Shown here piece by piece: positions 1 through 11,203 of a stretch of 64,000 bases of DNA (positions are counted from its first letter, which is position 1; every line of letters begins with the position of its first letter). The notes under the pieces were generated by a model, which worked only from the letters and a program-made list of their open reading frames with translations, ran no database searches and was not told the DNA's origin. Location: positions 1 through 64,000 of the forward strand of contig JARDYH010000039.1 in assembly GCA_029215795.1 (NCBI GenBank). Reading direction: 5' to 3'. Both the position numbers and the translations under genes were made by a program. This stretch comes from Anniella stebbinsi (taxonomy: Eukaryota > Chordata > Lepidosauria > Squamata > Anniellidae).

Positions 1-186
1 AGTTAAAGTTGCAGGCACTATACTAGAGTGACCATATACAAAAGAAGGCAGGGCCCCTGCAACTTTAACAGTTGTGATGAAGAGGGAATTTCACCAGGAA
101 CTAATTGCATACAAATGACACTGGCTGAAATTCCCTTGTCTCTACAACTGTATGAGCCCTGACCTGGATTTTATCTGGTCACCCTA
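1..186. mobile_element. TAGGSTGACC foldback element, partial copy
   Basis: Right-hand 186 bp of the abundant roughly 320-bp palindromic family, cut by the window edge. It contains the central motif 'actatactagagtgaccata' and ends at TGGTCACCCTA. Its terminal 25 bp are of the 'ggattttatc' type, also seen at 22554-22873 and 28301. Confidence 0.85.
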
Positions 187-1513
187 GTCTGAACCATCTA
201 GAGCGCACTGGTTTGCCTACCCCAGTGCTAGACTAGTTCAGACGTTCATCCCTCTATCTGTGTAACCCACAGCTCTTTACTGTCCCTGTAGCCTTTCTGT
301 GGTGCTCATCGGTGTCTCCCGGTGATTGTGGTATGAAAGGCATGTTCTGAAAGGCTTTTAATTCAAGCGGTGGTGGTTGGTGCTCTTAAGGATGCTGTAG
401 GCTGGCTCCCTGTTTGTCTTTTACCCTATGCTCTCTTTCTATGTTTTCTTTCTTGTTTTAGAATGTTTGAATGCATCGATTGCTAACTACCAGGAGAGCC
501 ATTTTTGACCGGTTGGGAGAGATAATTGTTTTAGGAGTAATGAGATGAACACCTGCTCAAATGAGAAACAGCAAGGCCCTCCATGCTGCAATGTGCCTGC
601 TCTTGGCTTGTGGCAGGTGCTGGGCTCTGGCTTCATCCGGCTGGTCCGGTTGGGTGCTCTTAAGAATGCCGGATGTTGGCCCCTGTTTGTCTTTGGGTCC
701 ATCTGGCTCCTCCTCCATTGGGTCCATCTGGCTTCTCCATTGGGTCTGAAATCTGCCTGATGCTTGGGGTCAGGGTCATGGCCTGAGCCATCGGCTGGAC
801 TCCCTTCCCCACCACGCCCTCTTTATGAGATTGCCGATATTCAAGCAGCATCCACTCCTCCCTACCAGCCCCCAGGATGTGGTGTCATCTCTGCTGCATC
901 CTTCTTTCTGACCCTGCCTAAACGGCTCCTCTCTCGGCTCCGCTGCTTCTCTCCAGCAAAGAGACCGTTTCCCCGGCCAAATTAAATGCGGCTTTATAAT
1001 TGATGTTACTCATGGGTGGTGAGCAAGCAATTTGCAGGAACTGCTCTGCCTGGGAAGAGACTACGGAACCCATCATTTGTCTGGCAGGGAAGATTTAGAC
1101 AAATCAGGGTCTGGAGGAGCAGGAGCGGCTGATGTGGAACAAAACGGGGGCATGTTTCCGTGGCGCCATGACATCAAATCACTCTGCGGCAACACTGTGC
1201 ATGATTTCCGACATTATCTGGAGATAATGGGTCTGCCTCTCATTTGACTGCCACGACTTGTCCTCTCTGGCTTCTGCGCCTCTCCGTTTTGCTGCTTCCA
1301 GCAGGCCCTGGGTCTGGGAACGGACAACGTCATCCAGCCCAAGAGAAGTGGGCAGGAAGCGTGCAATGATGGCCGTCGCCCATGAGGGAAAATCAGAGGG
1401 ACGGAAAGAGGGAAATGCCTACTAGAGCCAACGTTGGCAGTGACGAGACGGCCCTGACAGGGAAACTAGTTGAGTCGCCACCAAACGCTCAGTTGATCAG
1501 ATCAAGTACAAGC

Positions 1514-1875
1514 TGTCTCTAAGCCAATATGTCATACTTAAACCTTACAGACCTTTACTGGTCAAAAGCAGCAACGTGGAACTCACTACCACAAGATGTA
1601 GTGATGGCCACCAATTGGGATGGCTTTAAAAAGGAGTTGGAAAAATTCTTGGAGGAGAAGGCTATCCATGGCTACTAGTCCTGGTGGCTCTATGCTATCT
1701 CCAGTATCTGAGGCAGTAAGCCTGTGTGCACCAGTTGCTGGGGAACATGGGTGGGAGGGTGCTGTTGCACCATGTCCTGCTTTGTTGGTCCCTGGCCGAT
1801 GGCTGGTTGGCCCCTGTGTGATGGACTAGATGGACCCTTGGTCTGATCCAGCAGGGCCCTTCTGACGTTCTTAAT
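1514..1875 (+). mobile_element. CR1-type LINE 3' end
   Basis: Reads through the conserved phrases 'gatggccaccaattgggatg', 'caccagttgctggggaacat', 'gggtgggagggtgctgttgc' and 'ctggactagatgg'-like text. The same block recurs at 45840-46190 and, inverted, at 61275-61480. It is 5'-truncated with no intact coding frame. Confidence 0.8.
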
Positions 1876-2431
1876 GTGGATTGTACCAAGCCAGTATGGA
1901 TGCTAGAACACCGGTTGTTGTGCCCCCTACAGCTTGATCCCAAGTGGAGGGGGGTCATTCCGTTCTGCACCATTCGAATGATCTGAACTGCGCCAGTAAC
2001 TGAATAACTGGAAGGAGTTTGCTCTTGCTCCTGTGCATGTAGATGGAGTTGCATTCTAGACAGGGGTAGATGAATCCATCAGTTTCGGTTTCGCTCAGTT
2101 TCTCATTTTTCCAGCCTTAAGTTCATTTCTTCCTATTTCCGCACCAGTCTGCAACTTTTAAAACTTCATCGCGAACTTTGAGAATTACATTTGCATGAAA
2201 ATGAATAGGCATTTTAGTGTTCATTTCTCCAAGTACATGCATTTTTATATGCATTTTTGCCTCATATACACATTTTTACAAGTATTTTTTTAAATAAAAT
2301 GCCTTTGGGAATATTATTTTCTCTACTACAGGCATTTTTGTAAACATTTTGATTGGGAACTCCATTGCACAGTCCGGAGAAGAGCAGATTGTGAAAGATG
2401 ACAGAGTTTTGGTTACTGTAGTGGTGTGAAA

Positions 2432-2795
2432 CTAAGGTCCCCTCTACAAGGATTCGCTTTTGCGCCTGGTTAGGCGATTATGCGCATAATCGCTGAAGCG
2501 CATTTACGCCTAATCCCTCTGCACGAGAGGCGGCGAGAGGTGGCGAAGCGCATTAACAGATGTCCAAAATGCGCTTTACAAGTAGTTAATGCGCATAAGC
2601 GCTTATTCACACAGTCAAAATGCGCTTTAACGGACGGAGCAAAATAAAACTCGCTCATTTAACGCGCATTGGATAATGCACATAATCGGGGAGATAACGC
2701 GCCTCTACGCCCGATTTGCGCTCCGTTCTTGTAGAGGTAATTTTTTTAATGCGCCTTGAAAGAGCTTTAAATGCCTCTTGTAGAGGCACCCTTAG
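2432..2795. mobile_element. CTAAGG-terminus DNA transposon rich in GCGC motifs
   Basis: Left end ctaaggtcccctctacaag and right end cttgtagaggcacccttag form imperfect 19-bp inverted termini. The 364-bp interior has no coding capacity but is crowded with 'gcgcat', 'atgcgc' and 'aagcgc' words. No clear TSD was seen. A relative with similar termini lies at 61687-62098. Confidence 0.65.
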
Positions 2796-2946
2796 TAAAT
2801 TTTCATGAAAATGTAAACTGAAGGACTTTTTCTCCCATCCCTAATAGTAACTCTGGCTGCCAGCTTTGATTAATTTATCTGGCAGCCAGAGTTACTATTA
2901 GGGATGGGAGAAAAAGTCATTCGATTTACATTTTCATGAAAATTTA
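2796..2946. repeat. Near-perfect 151-bp foldback (hairpin) flanked by CTTAG
   Basis: Arms at 2796-2863 and 2879-2946 match with three mismatches in 68 positions around a 15-nt loop (ctttgattaatttat). Direct repeats CTTAG at 2791-2795 and 2947-2951 look like a 5-bp TSD. It lies directly against the 3' end of the preceding transposon. Confidence 0.8.
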
Positions 2947-3119
2947 CTTAGTTTCTTAGATTAATCCATGAAAGGTTGATGGGGCCAATTTTAATTGTTA
3001 GGGCTGAGAACAGAAGGCACACTCTTGAGGCAGTTTGGCTCCAGTGATTGGCTGTAATACCACAGAGTGAGAAATAAAAGACTAAACATGGGCTTTCCCT
3101 TCAAACTATGCTTGGTAGC

Positions 3120-3720
3120 GGTTGCTTTTTGGACTAAGCTCTGTTTCTGTTAGTAGCCTTTAAAAACCTGTTTACAAAAATTAAAGCCATAAAAACCATT
3201 CAAAATATAAAACAATGACAGCATAAAAACATAATTTAAAATACAGTTTAAAAGCACAACCAGGATAAAAAAACCAAGCAGCCATGCAGAAATTGATAGG
3301 GATTCAAAATACAAATTCAAACAGCAAGGTTAAAATCAAACTGAAGAACTGAGAAAATACTGAGAAAATTAAAAAGTCTTCACCTGGCGTCTAAAGGAGT
3401 ATAATGTAGATGCCAGGCGAACCTCTCTGGAGAGCTCATTCCACAGCCGGGGTGCCATAGCAGAGAAGGCCCTCCTCCTGGTATCCACCTGCCTCACTTC
3501 CTTTGGCAAGGGCTCACGGAGAAGGACCCCCGAGGATGATCTTAGTGTCCAGACAGGCACATATGGGAGGAGGCGTTCCTTCAGATAACCTGGCCCCAAG
3601 CCATTTAGGGCTTTGAATGTGAATACCAGCACTTTGAATCGGGCCCGGATCTGGACTGGCAGCAATAGTATATACTTGTGAGCTACCCCTGTTGTAATGC
3701 AAAGTATTTTGGGATGGCCT
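3120..3720 (-). mobile_element. L2-type LINE 3' end, C-terminal ORF remnant
   Basis: The minus strand encodes a C-terminal L2-like stretch with phrases 'ARFKVLVFTFKALNGLGPGY', 'RLLPYVP', 'RRRAFSAMAPRLWNELS' and 'SFRRQVKTF', followed by an A/T-rich 3' UTR. It is 5'-truncated. This is the longest L2 coding remnant in the window. Confidence 0.8.
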
Positions 3721-5040
3721 GCTCCTGAATGGTCAGTGAAGACCAAAGAGCTTTATACAAGACCTGCTTCTGCTGGAGATGAAAACTGGGAGAATCAGTT
3801 TGTTGATATGGATCCAACACAGCGGCCTGTGGTTTAAGATTCTCCTTTGGGGTTACACTTCAGGACTTACTGCTTCTCTACTGAATAAAAACTATTAGCA
3901 GTGGGTCTAATAGAAACTCAAGATACGCTATAACACACACACACACGTTGGCTTATGCACACAACGCCATTTCGGTGTCTGGTTTTCTTAGCATCGGTGG
4001 CTAAAGCAGCCCAGAGCAGGAATGAAAACGTGAAAGAGACGGTAGCAGCTTCCTCTTGCATGCCTCGGTGGCAGGTTTTCCTTGTCCTTTGCGGCAGAAT
4101 GTTGTCAGAGCAGTTCTTGGGAGATCGGTTTGGTGTCAAGTCTCCGAGGGACATGGAGCGGAGCAGAGCACTCCCTCCCTCGTTACCGGCCTCCTCCAGA
4201 CACTTCGTGCGATCTGGGGCTGCGCTGACACCTCCTGAGACGAGGACGAGATCATGTTCACCTTTTCAAGGAGACCAGAGCTCCTCATTACCTCTGTCTC
4301 GGCCTGACAGGGGCCCTCCCTGCCCCGCTCCTCTTTCGTCTTGAGTGGGAGTTTTAACACCCATCTCCGACAATTCGTTTGATTTAAAAAGTGCCTTCTT
4401 CCTTAAGCTTAGAAAATCAGCCCTTCCAGGGGGAGGGGTCTTTCTGGATGGGCAGGGGGAATACCACACTGCCGTTAGGATAACGGTAAATGTCAGACAG
4501 TCTCCTATTCTGGAGATTTGTCAAACTGGGGTGAAACTTTGGGTGGCTGCCGGAAGCCATTTATGAAGCGAGACATTATCACAGTCGACATAGAAGCACT
4601 TGGGAAGCTGGTCATTTCTCTGCTAGCGCCACATGGCAAAGAGGACCCTGCCCGTCTCGGCTCACAGTTGGCAGGGGAGCCAGTCTGAAGCAGTTTCTAG
4701 AAGGACAAGGCAGAGTCAAGTCCAATGAAGCACAGTTAAGTCCTGCTAAGCAGGATGGCAAGGCAAGGTCAGACCAGGCTGGGTCTGTCAGGGCTTTGGA
4801 CAGATCACTGTGGCAGGAACAGGCAGGAACGTATTCAAGAAGAGATGTTGTCTTAGCAACATGCAGAGGCCTTCTGATGCCTTCTGAAGCCCAGCAGGCG
4901 TGAACCTGCTGTTAACGCTGCACATTTTGAGGAGTTGTGTATTTCTTAAAGGGCCATTGTCCAATTCTGCATTGGCTCCCGTAATGTGGAGACAGTGAGG
5001 CCTGCATCAGAAGGGTGCCCTTTGAGTTTGAAAAACCTGG

Positions 5041-5650
5041 TGAAGCCAGGTCCTCTGGCCTGGAAGATCTCAAAGTAGCAGCTCATGGGAACCCTCCTCA
5101 CTCTCTGAGTCATCCTCTGAGTGGCGGGTGGGGAGATGCTGGAGGATATTAGGGACTGGGGAACTCACAGAGCAAACTCGGCCGGCCCTGTTCCAAGGAG
5201 CTGGGCTGGAGGAGCACTCAGCAAAGCGCACTTGCCAGGGCCTCCGGAAAGTGTGCCATTCCCCTGGCACACCGTTACCATAGCCAGGGGAATGGCGCAC
5301 TTTCCAGAGGTCCCAGAAAGCACGCTTTGCCTTCCCCCTCTGAGCCAATCATGACCTCAAAGGCCCTCTTAAAACCTCTGATTGGCACAAGGGGGGGAAG
5401 GCAAATCACACTTCAGGGCCCTCCAGAAAGTGCGCAATTCCCCCAGCCATGCTAATGGCTAGGGGAAACTGTGTATTTCTCCCCACTGCATTAATGGTGG
5501 CTGCCGTTAATGCAACGGGGGTAAAAAACAAAGGAGGGAACAACTCTTCAAACAGCATTCGGGTGGAAATACATTGGGGGTTTATGCCTGGGCCTGTAAG
5601 GGCTGGACGTGGGGGCACCTGCTACCCTTGCGGGCCCAGGCGGATTTTTG
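5041..5650. repeat. Inverted-repeat region related to the 44839 and 55275 elements
   Basis: Contains repeated phrases 'ggaaagtgtgccattcccc', 'aatggcgcactttccagagg' and 'ccagaaagtgcgcaattccc', shared with elements at 44839-45219 and 55275-55698. The strongest hairpin has 48-bp arms at 5221-5268 and 5283-5330 (about 40 of 48 positions match) and a 14-nt loop. Clean termini were not identified. Confidence 0.5.
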
Positions 5651-5699
5651 GCCCAACACTAGAGGTCACGACAAGGAGAATCTTATGTATTGCTTTCAT

Positions 5700-5830
5700 T
5701 GTAAGAAGGGCCATGCTGGATCAGACCAAGGTCCATCAGACCAATTGTTCCCACCAATTCTCTCCATCTATTGATCTGAAAGTTGGGAGGATGAAATTCC
5801 ACCTCATGAATGAAAGCCTTCATGGATGTT
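5700..5830 (-). mobile_element. CR1-like LINE 3' fragment
   Basis: Begins 'agaagggccatgctggatca' and 'gaccaaggtccatc', the inverse of the CR1 tail seen near 1845 and 31230. Short and diverged. Confidence 0.5.
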
Positions 5831-5951
5831 GAAGGCATGAACTGAGCTAGTCCGTCCTACTGTTTCCAGAGATCTTTGACCCCATGGTGGAACATTGCTA
5901 GGGAAATGTGGAGTGCAGAGAAGACATTTGGTGGTGTTATGAATACTCTAC

Positions 5952-6035
5952 ACCAGCCTCACCCAACTTGGCACCCTCCAGCTGGCTGGAGGATGATGGG
6001 GATTGTAGTCTAACACATCTGGAGGGTGTTCAAGA
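5952..6035. repeat. Short foldback of the 'ggactacaactcccat' family
   Basis: Arms with 'ggcaccctccagctgg' and 'acatctggagggtg' around 'gatgatggggattgtagtc'. It belongs to a short dispersed foldback DNA-transposon family common in squamates. Confidence 0.6.
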
Positions 6036-6317
6036 AGCCTGCAACACCCACACCCACACGATTTGAAATTCCACAAATCTTTTCACGTTATGCTTTGGTG
6101 AGGTACTGCTAGTGTATATGGAGTCTTCAGATTTGTCTCAAAACTTCACTTTAAGTTAAATTGGAGTGGGGGTGGGGGGGCAGCTCTAGCTTAGGTCTTA
6201 CCAGCTTTGCCACTTTGTGGCTAGTTTTTTTTTAGTTATTTCACAAAAAGGCATCTAGTGCTCGTGAGTTAGGTGACAAACTAGAAACCTCCACAGAAAT
6301 ACCATGAATCAGAACTC

Positions 6318-6360
6318 CATCCGTCCCTCCCTCCCCTCCCCTCCCCTCCCCCCCTCCCCA
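6318..6360 (+). repeat. CTCCC-rich low-complexity tract
   Basis: Runs of 'cctcccctcccctccccc' with a C-tract. Simple sequence. Confidence 0.85.
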
Positions 6361-6439
6361 AATTCATAAGTCATTTTACCTGAGCAAGAACCGTGGTGGG
6401 ATGTAAGGGAGGGGGCATTCGTCTTTCCATTCCTCATCA

Positions 6440-6960
6440 GCTGTAGGAAAGGGTTGAGATGCTGCTCACTTTGTGGCAGGACAGTATGGACTTCCGTCTT
6501 GCCAAGTGGCTACATCTCCTGTGTGGCAAACTGCCCATGGGTAATCCGATGACCTTCGCCAAGAGAGAGACAGGGAATTTTAACGTGTGCATTCTCTTGG
6601 ACCTCTCAGTGGCTTTTGATACCTTTAGCCATGGTGTCCTTTTGGATAGGCTATCTGAGTTCGGTGTGGGAGTCGCCCGTTGGCGTTATAGCTCCACTCC
6701 TACTTGGATGACCTCTTCCAGGAGGCACTCCTGGGGCCGTTTTACTATAGACTCCTCGGCTGTTATACTTTTGGAGTCCTGCAAGATTCTACCCAGTCGC
6801 CCATGCTGTTTAACATTCACTAAAAGATCTGGCTTGCATTCTGGGAGTGCTTGTTGATCTGGAATCGTTATCGGAGGCTCACATGACCGCTGGGGCTTGA
6901 AACACCTTTGATCAGCTTCAGCTGATATACCAGCTACCACTTTGCCTGGATGGAGTGAGC
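6440..6960 (+). mobile_element. LINE (L2/CR1 group) reverse-transcriptase remnant
   Basis: One frame reads LLDLSVAFDTFSHGVLLDRL, matching the RT block normally written L-D-L-S-x-A-F-D-T-V-D-H-x-x-L-L. The frame then decays: the 'GVPQGSVLSP' block is only visible as shifted fragments near 6780-6820. Inactive. Confidence 0.75.
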
Positions 6961-6984
6961 CTGGGCACAGTTGCCTATGTCTTG

Positions 6985-7247
6985 AGTGTTGTGGAAAGAG
7001 AGGGAGAATGAAATTCTCCGGCTGGATATCAGGAAAAACTTCCTGACTGTTAGAGCAGTACGACAATGGAACCCATGACCTAGGGAGGTGGTGGGCTCTC
7101 CCACCCTAGAGGCCTTCAAGAGGCAGCTGGACAACCATCTGTCAGGGATGCTTTAAGGTGGATTCCTGCATTGAGCAGGGGGTTGGACTCGATGGCCTTA
7201 GAGGCCCCTTCCAACTCTACCATTCTATGATTCTATAATTCTATGAA
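6985..7247 (+). mobile_element. CR1 LINE 3' end with ATTCTATGA tail
   Basis: Contains 'atcaggaaaaacttcctgac', 'gtggtgggctctcccac', 'ttcaagaggcagctgga' and the diagnostic tail of repeated 'attctatga' at 7220-7246. 5'-truncated. Confidence 0.92.
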
Positions 7248-7370
7248 ATATGCCATTGGTGACAGCGCTGTGTTTCTGACAATATCTGAGAGAGATGGAA
7301 AAGCTTGCTTCTTTGGAGCCTGACAACCGCAGCTATTTCTGGGAAGAAAAGAATCGAATCAAATGAGCTC

Positions 7371-7389
7371 AATAATAATAATAATAATA
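7371..7389 (+). repeat. (AAT)n microsatellite
   Basis: Six trinucleotide units. Confidence 0.9.
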
Positions 7390-7439
7390 GGCCTGCAAGG
7401 CAGCCACCCAAGGAAGCAGGAGCAGCCGCCCATCCAGCT

Positions 7440-7850
7440 AAGCCACCGTGGAGGAGATTTAATTGTGAGGCTCGTTAGTGATGGAGACGACGGGAGATAA
7501 TTAGCTGCCAGATAACATTAAGCCATTCTGGGAGGTTAAGATGTCGGATAACCAGGACGGCACACAGGAAGCTTGGAATTTATTCCGGATGGCTGGGTGG
7601 GAGGCGGCTGGGCGCTGCGGCATGTTTGGTCCACCAGAGCCTGCCGCTTCTCCGAGCTGCGCATTGGAGCTAATGGCCCGGAGTGACCTGGGCTCCTTTG
7701 CCGGCGCCGCTGACACACTTAATAGGCTCGAGCGAATGTCTGAATTGGAGTTAATTAGAGCTGGAACTACACTTGGGTGCTGCTTGCCTTGGAAACTGCA
7801 GCCGGCTCCTCCAACTAGTCTCTGAGTTTCGGCTACCGGTGAAGCTCTCG
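7440..7850. other. Repeat-poor segment, candidate intronic regulatory DNA
   Basis: No recognised repeat. It mixes GC-rich text with homeodomain-like TAATTA and ATTA words (7497-7502, 7751-7756) and several balanced AT words. That composition is common in conserved non-coding DNA, but conservation cannot be judged from one sequence. Confidence 0.25.
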
Positions 7851-8041
7851 GCCTATGCAAGGCTGCAAAATCATTATACAACACCCAGCAGTGCTGAATT
7901 TCCAAAATGATGGGTGCCGGTTCCCCAGGCCAGCCTGAAAGCCCTGCCCTCTCTCAGGCATTAGTTCCTGGTGTGCATAGACCAAGAGTGTTGATAAGAT
8001 TGCAACCTTAGTGTTCACATATGTAGGCTGGCTCTCTTCTG

Positions 8042-8044
<3 letters not shown>

Positions 8045-8078
<34 letters not shown>
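8045..8078 (+). repeat. (GA)n microsatellite
   Basis: About 16 uninterrupted AG units. Confidence 0.95.
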
Positions 8079-8079
<1 letters not shown>

Positions 8080-8217
8080 GATTTCTGTGCATGTACAGAG
8101 GCCCTGTGGTTATTTATTAATTCACCTGCTCAGCAGGCCACAGAAGCTGAAGGCTGGTCTGGCTATTGGAGGTAGAGTTGGAATCAGCGCAGAAATAGGG
8201 AAAAGTCCAGGGAAAAA

Positions 8218-8560
8218 AGATTGGTAAAGGATGTATGAGAAATTAGTTTCCATTCATTTTTGATTAGGGTTTACCCAGTTCACACATTCCAGACCCAACA
8301 CGGACATGGGGACAATCTGTGGTCCACGTCCTTACATTGCTGAGCTTACAGTGTGATTCGCGGGCCAAAACAAATGCATTCGACAACATGAGTATATTTG
8401 AAAAATGTGCAGAAAAGAACGCATGCTTTCAAACAGTATGCACAAATACACTTCACATCAATGGGAGAAGAATGTGTACATTTCAAAAATGCACACGATT
8501 GATGCGCGCACTTGGAAACGTGTGCCGGAAAATGCACACTGCTACATCTTGTGTTCCTTT
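8218..8560 (+). repeat. Dispersed repeat beginning AGGATGTATGAG
   Basis: Aligns by eye with 41812-42070 through shared phrases 'ttcacac.ttccagac', 'gtgtgattc' and 'aaatgtgca'. It is rich in 'tgcaca' and 'aaatgtg' words. Related text occurs near 14399 and 44290. Probably a decayed DNA transposon; class uncertain. Confidence 0.5.
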
Positions 8561-9306
8561 TCACTCTAAAGTAGGCACAGGGGGATCAGTCTGGTTCTTA
8601 GAAGCTCCCCATCCCCTACGCGAAGATCCCAATCTACATTGGGGGCACTACACCTACTCTAGAGTAAAATTGGGGGGAATGTAGCTGCTAGACCCAGATT
8701 CAAAGTAATGCTTGTTTAATCTTCAGTGTGCCTTGGATTGTAGCCTTAGGTTTCCTTTGCATGCATTTACATGCATGTGCGCCGAAGATCCGCCGCCTAA
8801 AGGTAAGGGCAGCAGTGTCATTTAAAACTTGTCTGTGTTTGGCATGAATATTTCCACAGCTTTTTCAAGTCATTCGGAGCAGCTATACTTGGCAGACAGC
8901 TGAGCCGCCATGTTTTCCCGTTAGGCCAGATTCAAAATGCAACATTATGGGAGAACATGGCTGCCTAGCTGACCACCAAGAGTCGCTGCTCCCAGCGTGG
9001 CAAAATCTTTTTTTTATTATTATTTTTATTTTAAAATGCTGCCACATTTTACCTAAGTGCCTCCCGGCTTCTGAAAACTGCATAATTTTTGCCTCCCGTA
9101 TGAAAATACTTTGGGTTTCTTCTCCAACTTCCCCAGTAGCAAAAATGACGAGAAACAGAACAGAAACACCATCACGCTGAAAGCTAGAAACCCCTGTTAG
9201 CGCTAATTCTAATTTTAAGACTAAATCCATGCTAAAATGCTTACATCTGGTGCATGCTGTGGCGGCTTCGGGGGAGAACTGAAATGCGTCCTCTTTACCC
9301 CCGCAG

Positions 9307-9395
9307 GAAAGAGTGTACATCTACCTCCGGGATGGGGAGGCTCGCCTGACATGCAATGACCCACCCCATGAGTTACCGCAGGAGGGAAGGCTCAG
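9307..9395 (+). CDS. PDE2A: PDE2A coding exon (N-terminal region, first of three in window)
   Basis: Internal exon of cGMP-stimulated cyclic nucleotide phosphodiesterase 2A, a dimeric enzyme that hydrolyses cAMP and cGMP and is activated by cGMP binding to its GAF domains. A pyrimidine-rich tract ends in CAG at 9304-9306, and the exon is followed by GTAAGC at 9396. Read from its first base it encodes [10 protein letters not shown] and then the block [10 protein letters not shown], finishing with two bases of an Arg codon. Against human PDE2A as I remember it (about residues 79-108), some 21 of 30 residues are identical and [10 protein letters not shown] is unbroken. It lies upstream of GAF-A, so no catalytic or cGMP-binding residue is expected here. 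Phase is 0 on entry and 2 on exit, which fits the next exon at 47929 exactly. The preceding exon was not found in the window. Orthology is judged from memory, not from a search. Confidence 0.9.
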
Positions 9396-9628
9396 GTAAG
9401 CGTCATTTGCTGTGTGGAGAGATTGAAATCTGGTTGCAAACACATAACAGCAATATTACTCCTCCATACCAGTGTCGAAATAATTGTACTTTAAGGAAAA
9501 GTGCAGTATTGCTTTATTGACTGAAAAAGCAGGCGATTTAAGTGGAGCGTTCCAATTATGCCCTGCCTTTTAATGTAGTACAAAAAGATTGCCTCTCTGA
9601 TACAAACAATTTCAACCGGTTTGCAGCA

Positions 9629-9930
9629 GCCTAGGGTGGCCGAATGCAAAAGAGGACTGCGGGGCTCCTGCACATTTAATAGCTGTGTGGTGGATGGGCC
9701 GTGGCTCAGTGGTAGACGGGCCCAGGTTTGACCCCCGGCAGCATCTCCAGGTAGGGCAGGGAAAACATCTGCCTGAAACCCTAGAGCCGTGGCTGCCAGT
9801 CAGTGTTGACACTACTGGTCTAGATGGACCAAGGGTCTGGCTCAGAATAAGACAGCTTCCTGCGTTGCTATACATTTCAGCAGGGATAGCTTGCATGCCA
9901 CTTTTCCATCTGGTCCTCCTCTTGCTGACT
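9629..9930 (+). mobile_element. Foldback TIR fragment interrupted by a SINE
   Basis: The left end 'tagggtggccgaatgcaaaa' with 'ggggctcctg' matches the TAGGGTGACC family. The family's next phrase 'atttcagcaggg' appears only after the SINE, at about 9877. The SINE therefore inserted into an older foldback copy, whose right half is no longer recognisable. Confidence 0.6.
9688..9876 (+). mobile_element. tRNA-derived SINE
   Basis: The head carries a Pol III box A-like 'tggctcagtggtaga' and a box B-like 'caggtttgacccccgg'. The body reads 'gatggaccaagggtctgg' and 'agacagcttcctg', the usual squamate form of this SINE. It is a retroposon copy, not a working tRNA gene. Confidence 0.8.
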
Positions 9931-10476
9931 CAAAATTGTGTACTGGTTAGGCCCCATCTTGAGTATTGTGTCAAGTTCTGGGCACCGCACTTCAAGAAGG
10001 ATGCAGACAATCTGGAGCATGTTCAAAGGAGGGCAACGAGGATGATCAGGGGTCTGGAAACAAAGCCCTATGAGGAAAGAGTGAAAGAACTAGGCATGTT
10101 TAGCCTGGAGAAGAGAAGACGGAGGGGAGACATGAGAACACTCTTCAAAAGCTTGAAAGGTTGTCACACAGAGGAGGGCCAGGATCTCGTCTCAGTCATC
10201 CCAGAGTGCAGGATGTGGAATAATGGGCTCCAGTTACAGGAAGCCAGATTCCAGCTGGACATCAGGAAAAACTTCCTGACTGTTAGAGCGATACGACAAT
10301 GGAACCCATGACCTAGGGAGGTGGTGGGCTCTCCCACACTAGAGGCCTTCAAGAGGCAGCTGGACAGCCATCTGTCAGGGATGCTTCAAAGTGGATTCCT
10401 GCACTGAGCAGGGGGGTGGACTAGATGGCCTTATAGACCCCTTCCAACTCTACTATTCTATGATTCTATACACACC
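9930..10476 (+). mobile_element. CR1 LINE 3' end with C-terminal ORF2 remnant
   Basis: One open frame gives [20 protein letters not shown], then [20 protein letters not shown] and [10 protein letters not shown], the standard CR1 ORF2 C terminus. The 3' UTR ends in 'attctatgattctata'. 5'-truncated, but the C-terminal frame is open for over 100 codons. Confidence 0.93.
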
Positions 10477-11203
10477 ATGCAGGTTTGATCGTTCCTCAAT
10501 TGGTTTCCACCAGCCAGCGATCTGTATAGATTTATATAGAATCAAGTTTGGATTAGAAGGAACACAAGGCATCTAGCTCAACTGATCCCCAGCTACACCC
10601 CACCCCCATCTCCAAAATCAGCTAACACCACTGGATCTCAGTGTGTCTCCAAAATTGTGCTGGTGCAACAAATTGCTCCAGAAGACTTGAGTAAGCGAGC
10701 CAAGCCATGCACAGGGATCACTTATTTTCTCCCAGAAAGATCAGTGCTGATTTTTCTCAGTTGTGGTAACTTCCTGAGCTGCTAATTCTCTCTTCAACCA
10801 AGAAAGCAGGAGGCTGTATAGGCACACTCAGCTTTTATGGTGATTGCCTGCTATTTAAGAAAAAATATAGTACCACATGCTTGTCTAACCATTCCTATCT
10901 TCATCCTTCACAATTTAAAAATGGAAACATTGGAAAAACGATTGCAAAACTACTGTAGGGATTGGCATAGAGAAGGTGTTTCGATGACGTCATGGATACT
11001 AACCAATTCACACAGTCCTTCACAGTCAAGATTTCGAAGCAAATTTGCAGAACTCGTTTTGACCCTGGCAAGGAAAAAGTGCATGCATGTTGAATGTGCT
11101 GGTGTTCCCAAACATCTACCTTCATCCAAGCTTATTGGGAAAAAGAGAGAGAGAGAAAGAGTCTTTGTACTGTTGTTGGGACGAAGAAGAAGGGGTGCGA
11201 AGG

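Larger units (their letters stand above)
1..9306 (+). other. PDE2A: PDE2A intron (3' part)
   Basis: Sequence upstream of the first recognised exon. I found no exon resembling the PDE2A stretch that should precede it (the segment containing ISGLQRAV in human), so the intron probably starts outside the window. It holds CR1 and L2 fragments, TIR and foldback elements listed separately, and repeat-poor stretches near 190-1500, 1876-2430, 3720-5040 and 7250-8210 in which I recognise no gene. Confidence 0.7.

Noticed and set aside
3955..4344. A 129-codon frame starting with a signal-peptide-like stretch.
   Set aside because: Overlaps equally long frames on the other strand, has no splice context and no family match.
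9688..9876. A functional tRNA gene, because boxes A and B are present.
   Set aside because: No acceptor-stem pairing or anticodon arm is evident and SINE body text follows.
9685..10311. A 208-codon plus-strand frame near the first PDE2A exon.
   Set aside because: It joins SINE sequence to a CR1 ORF2 C terminus; it is retroelement-derived.
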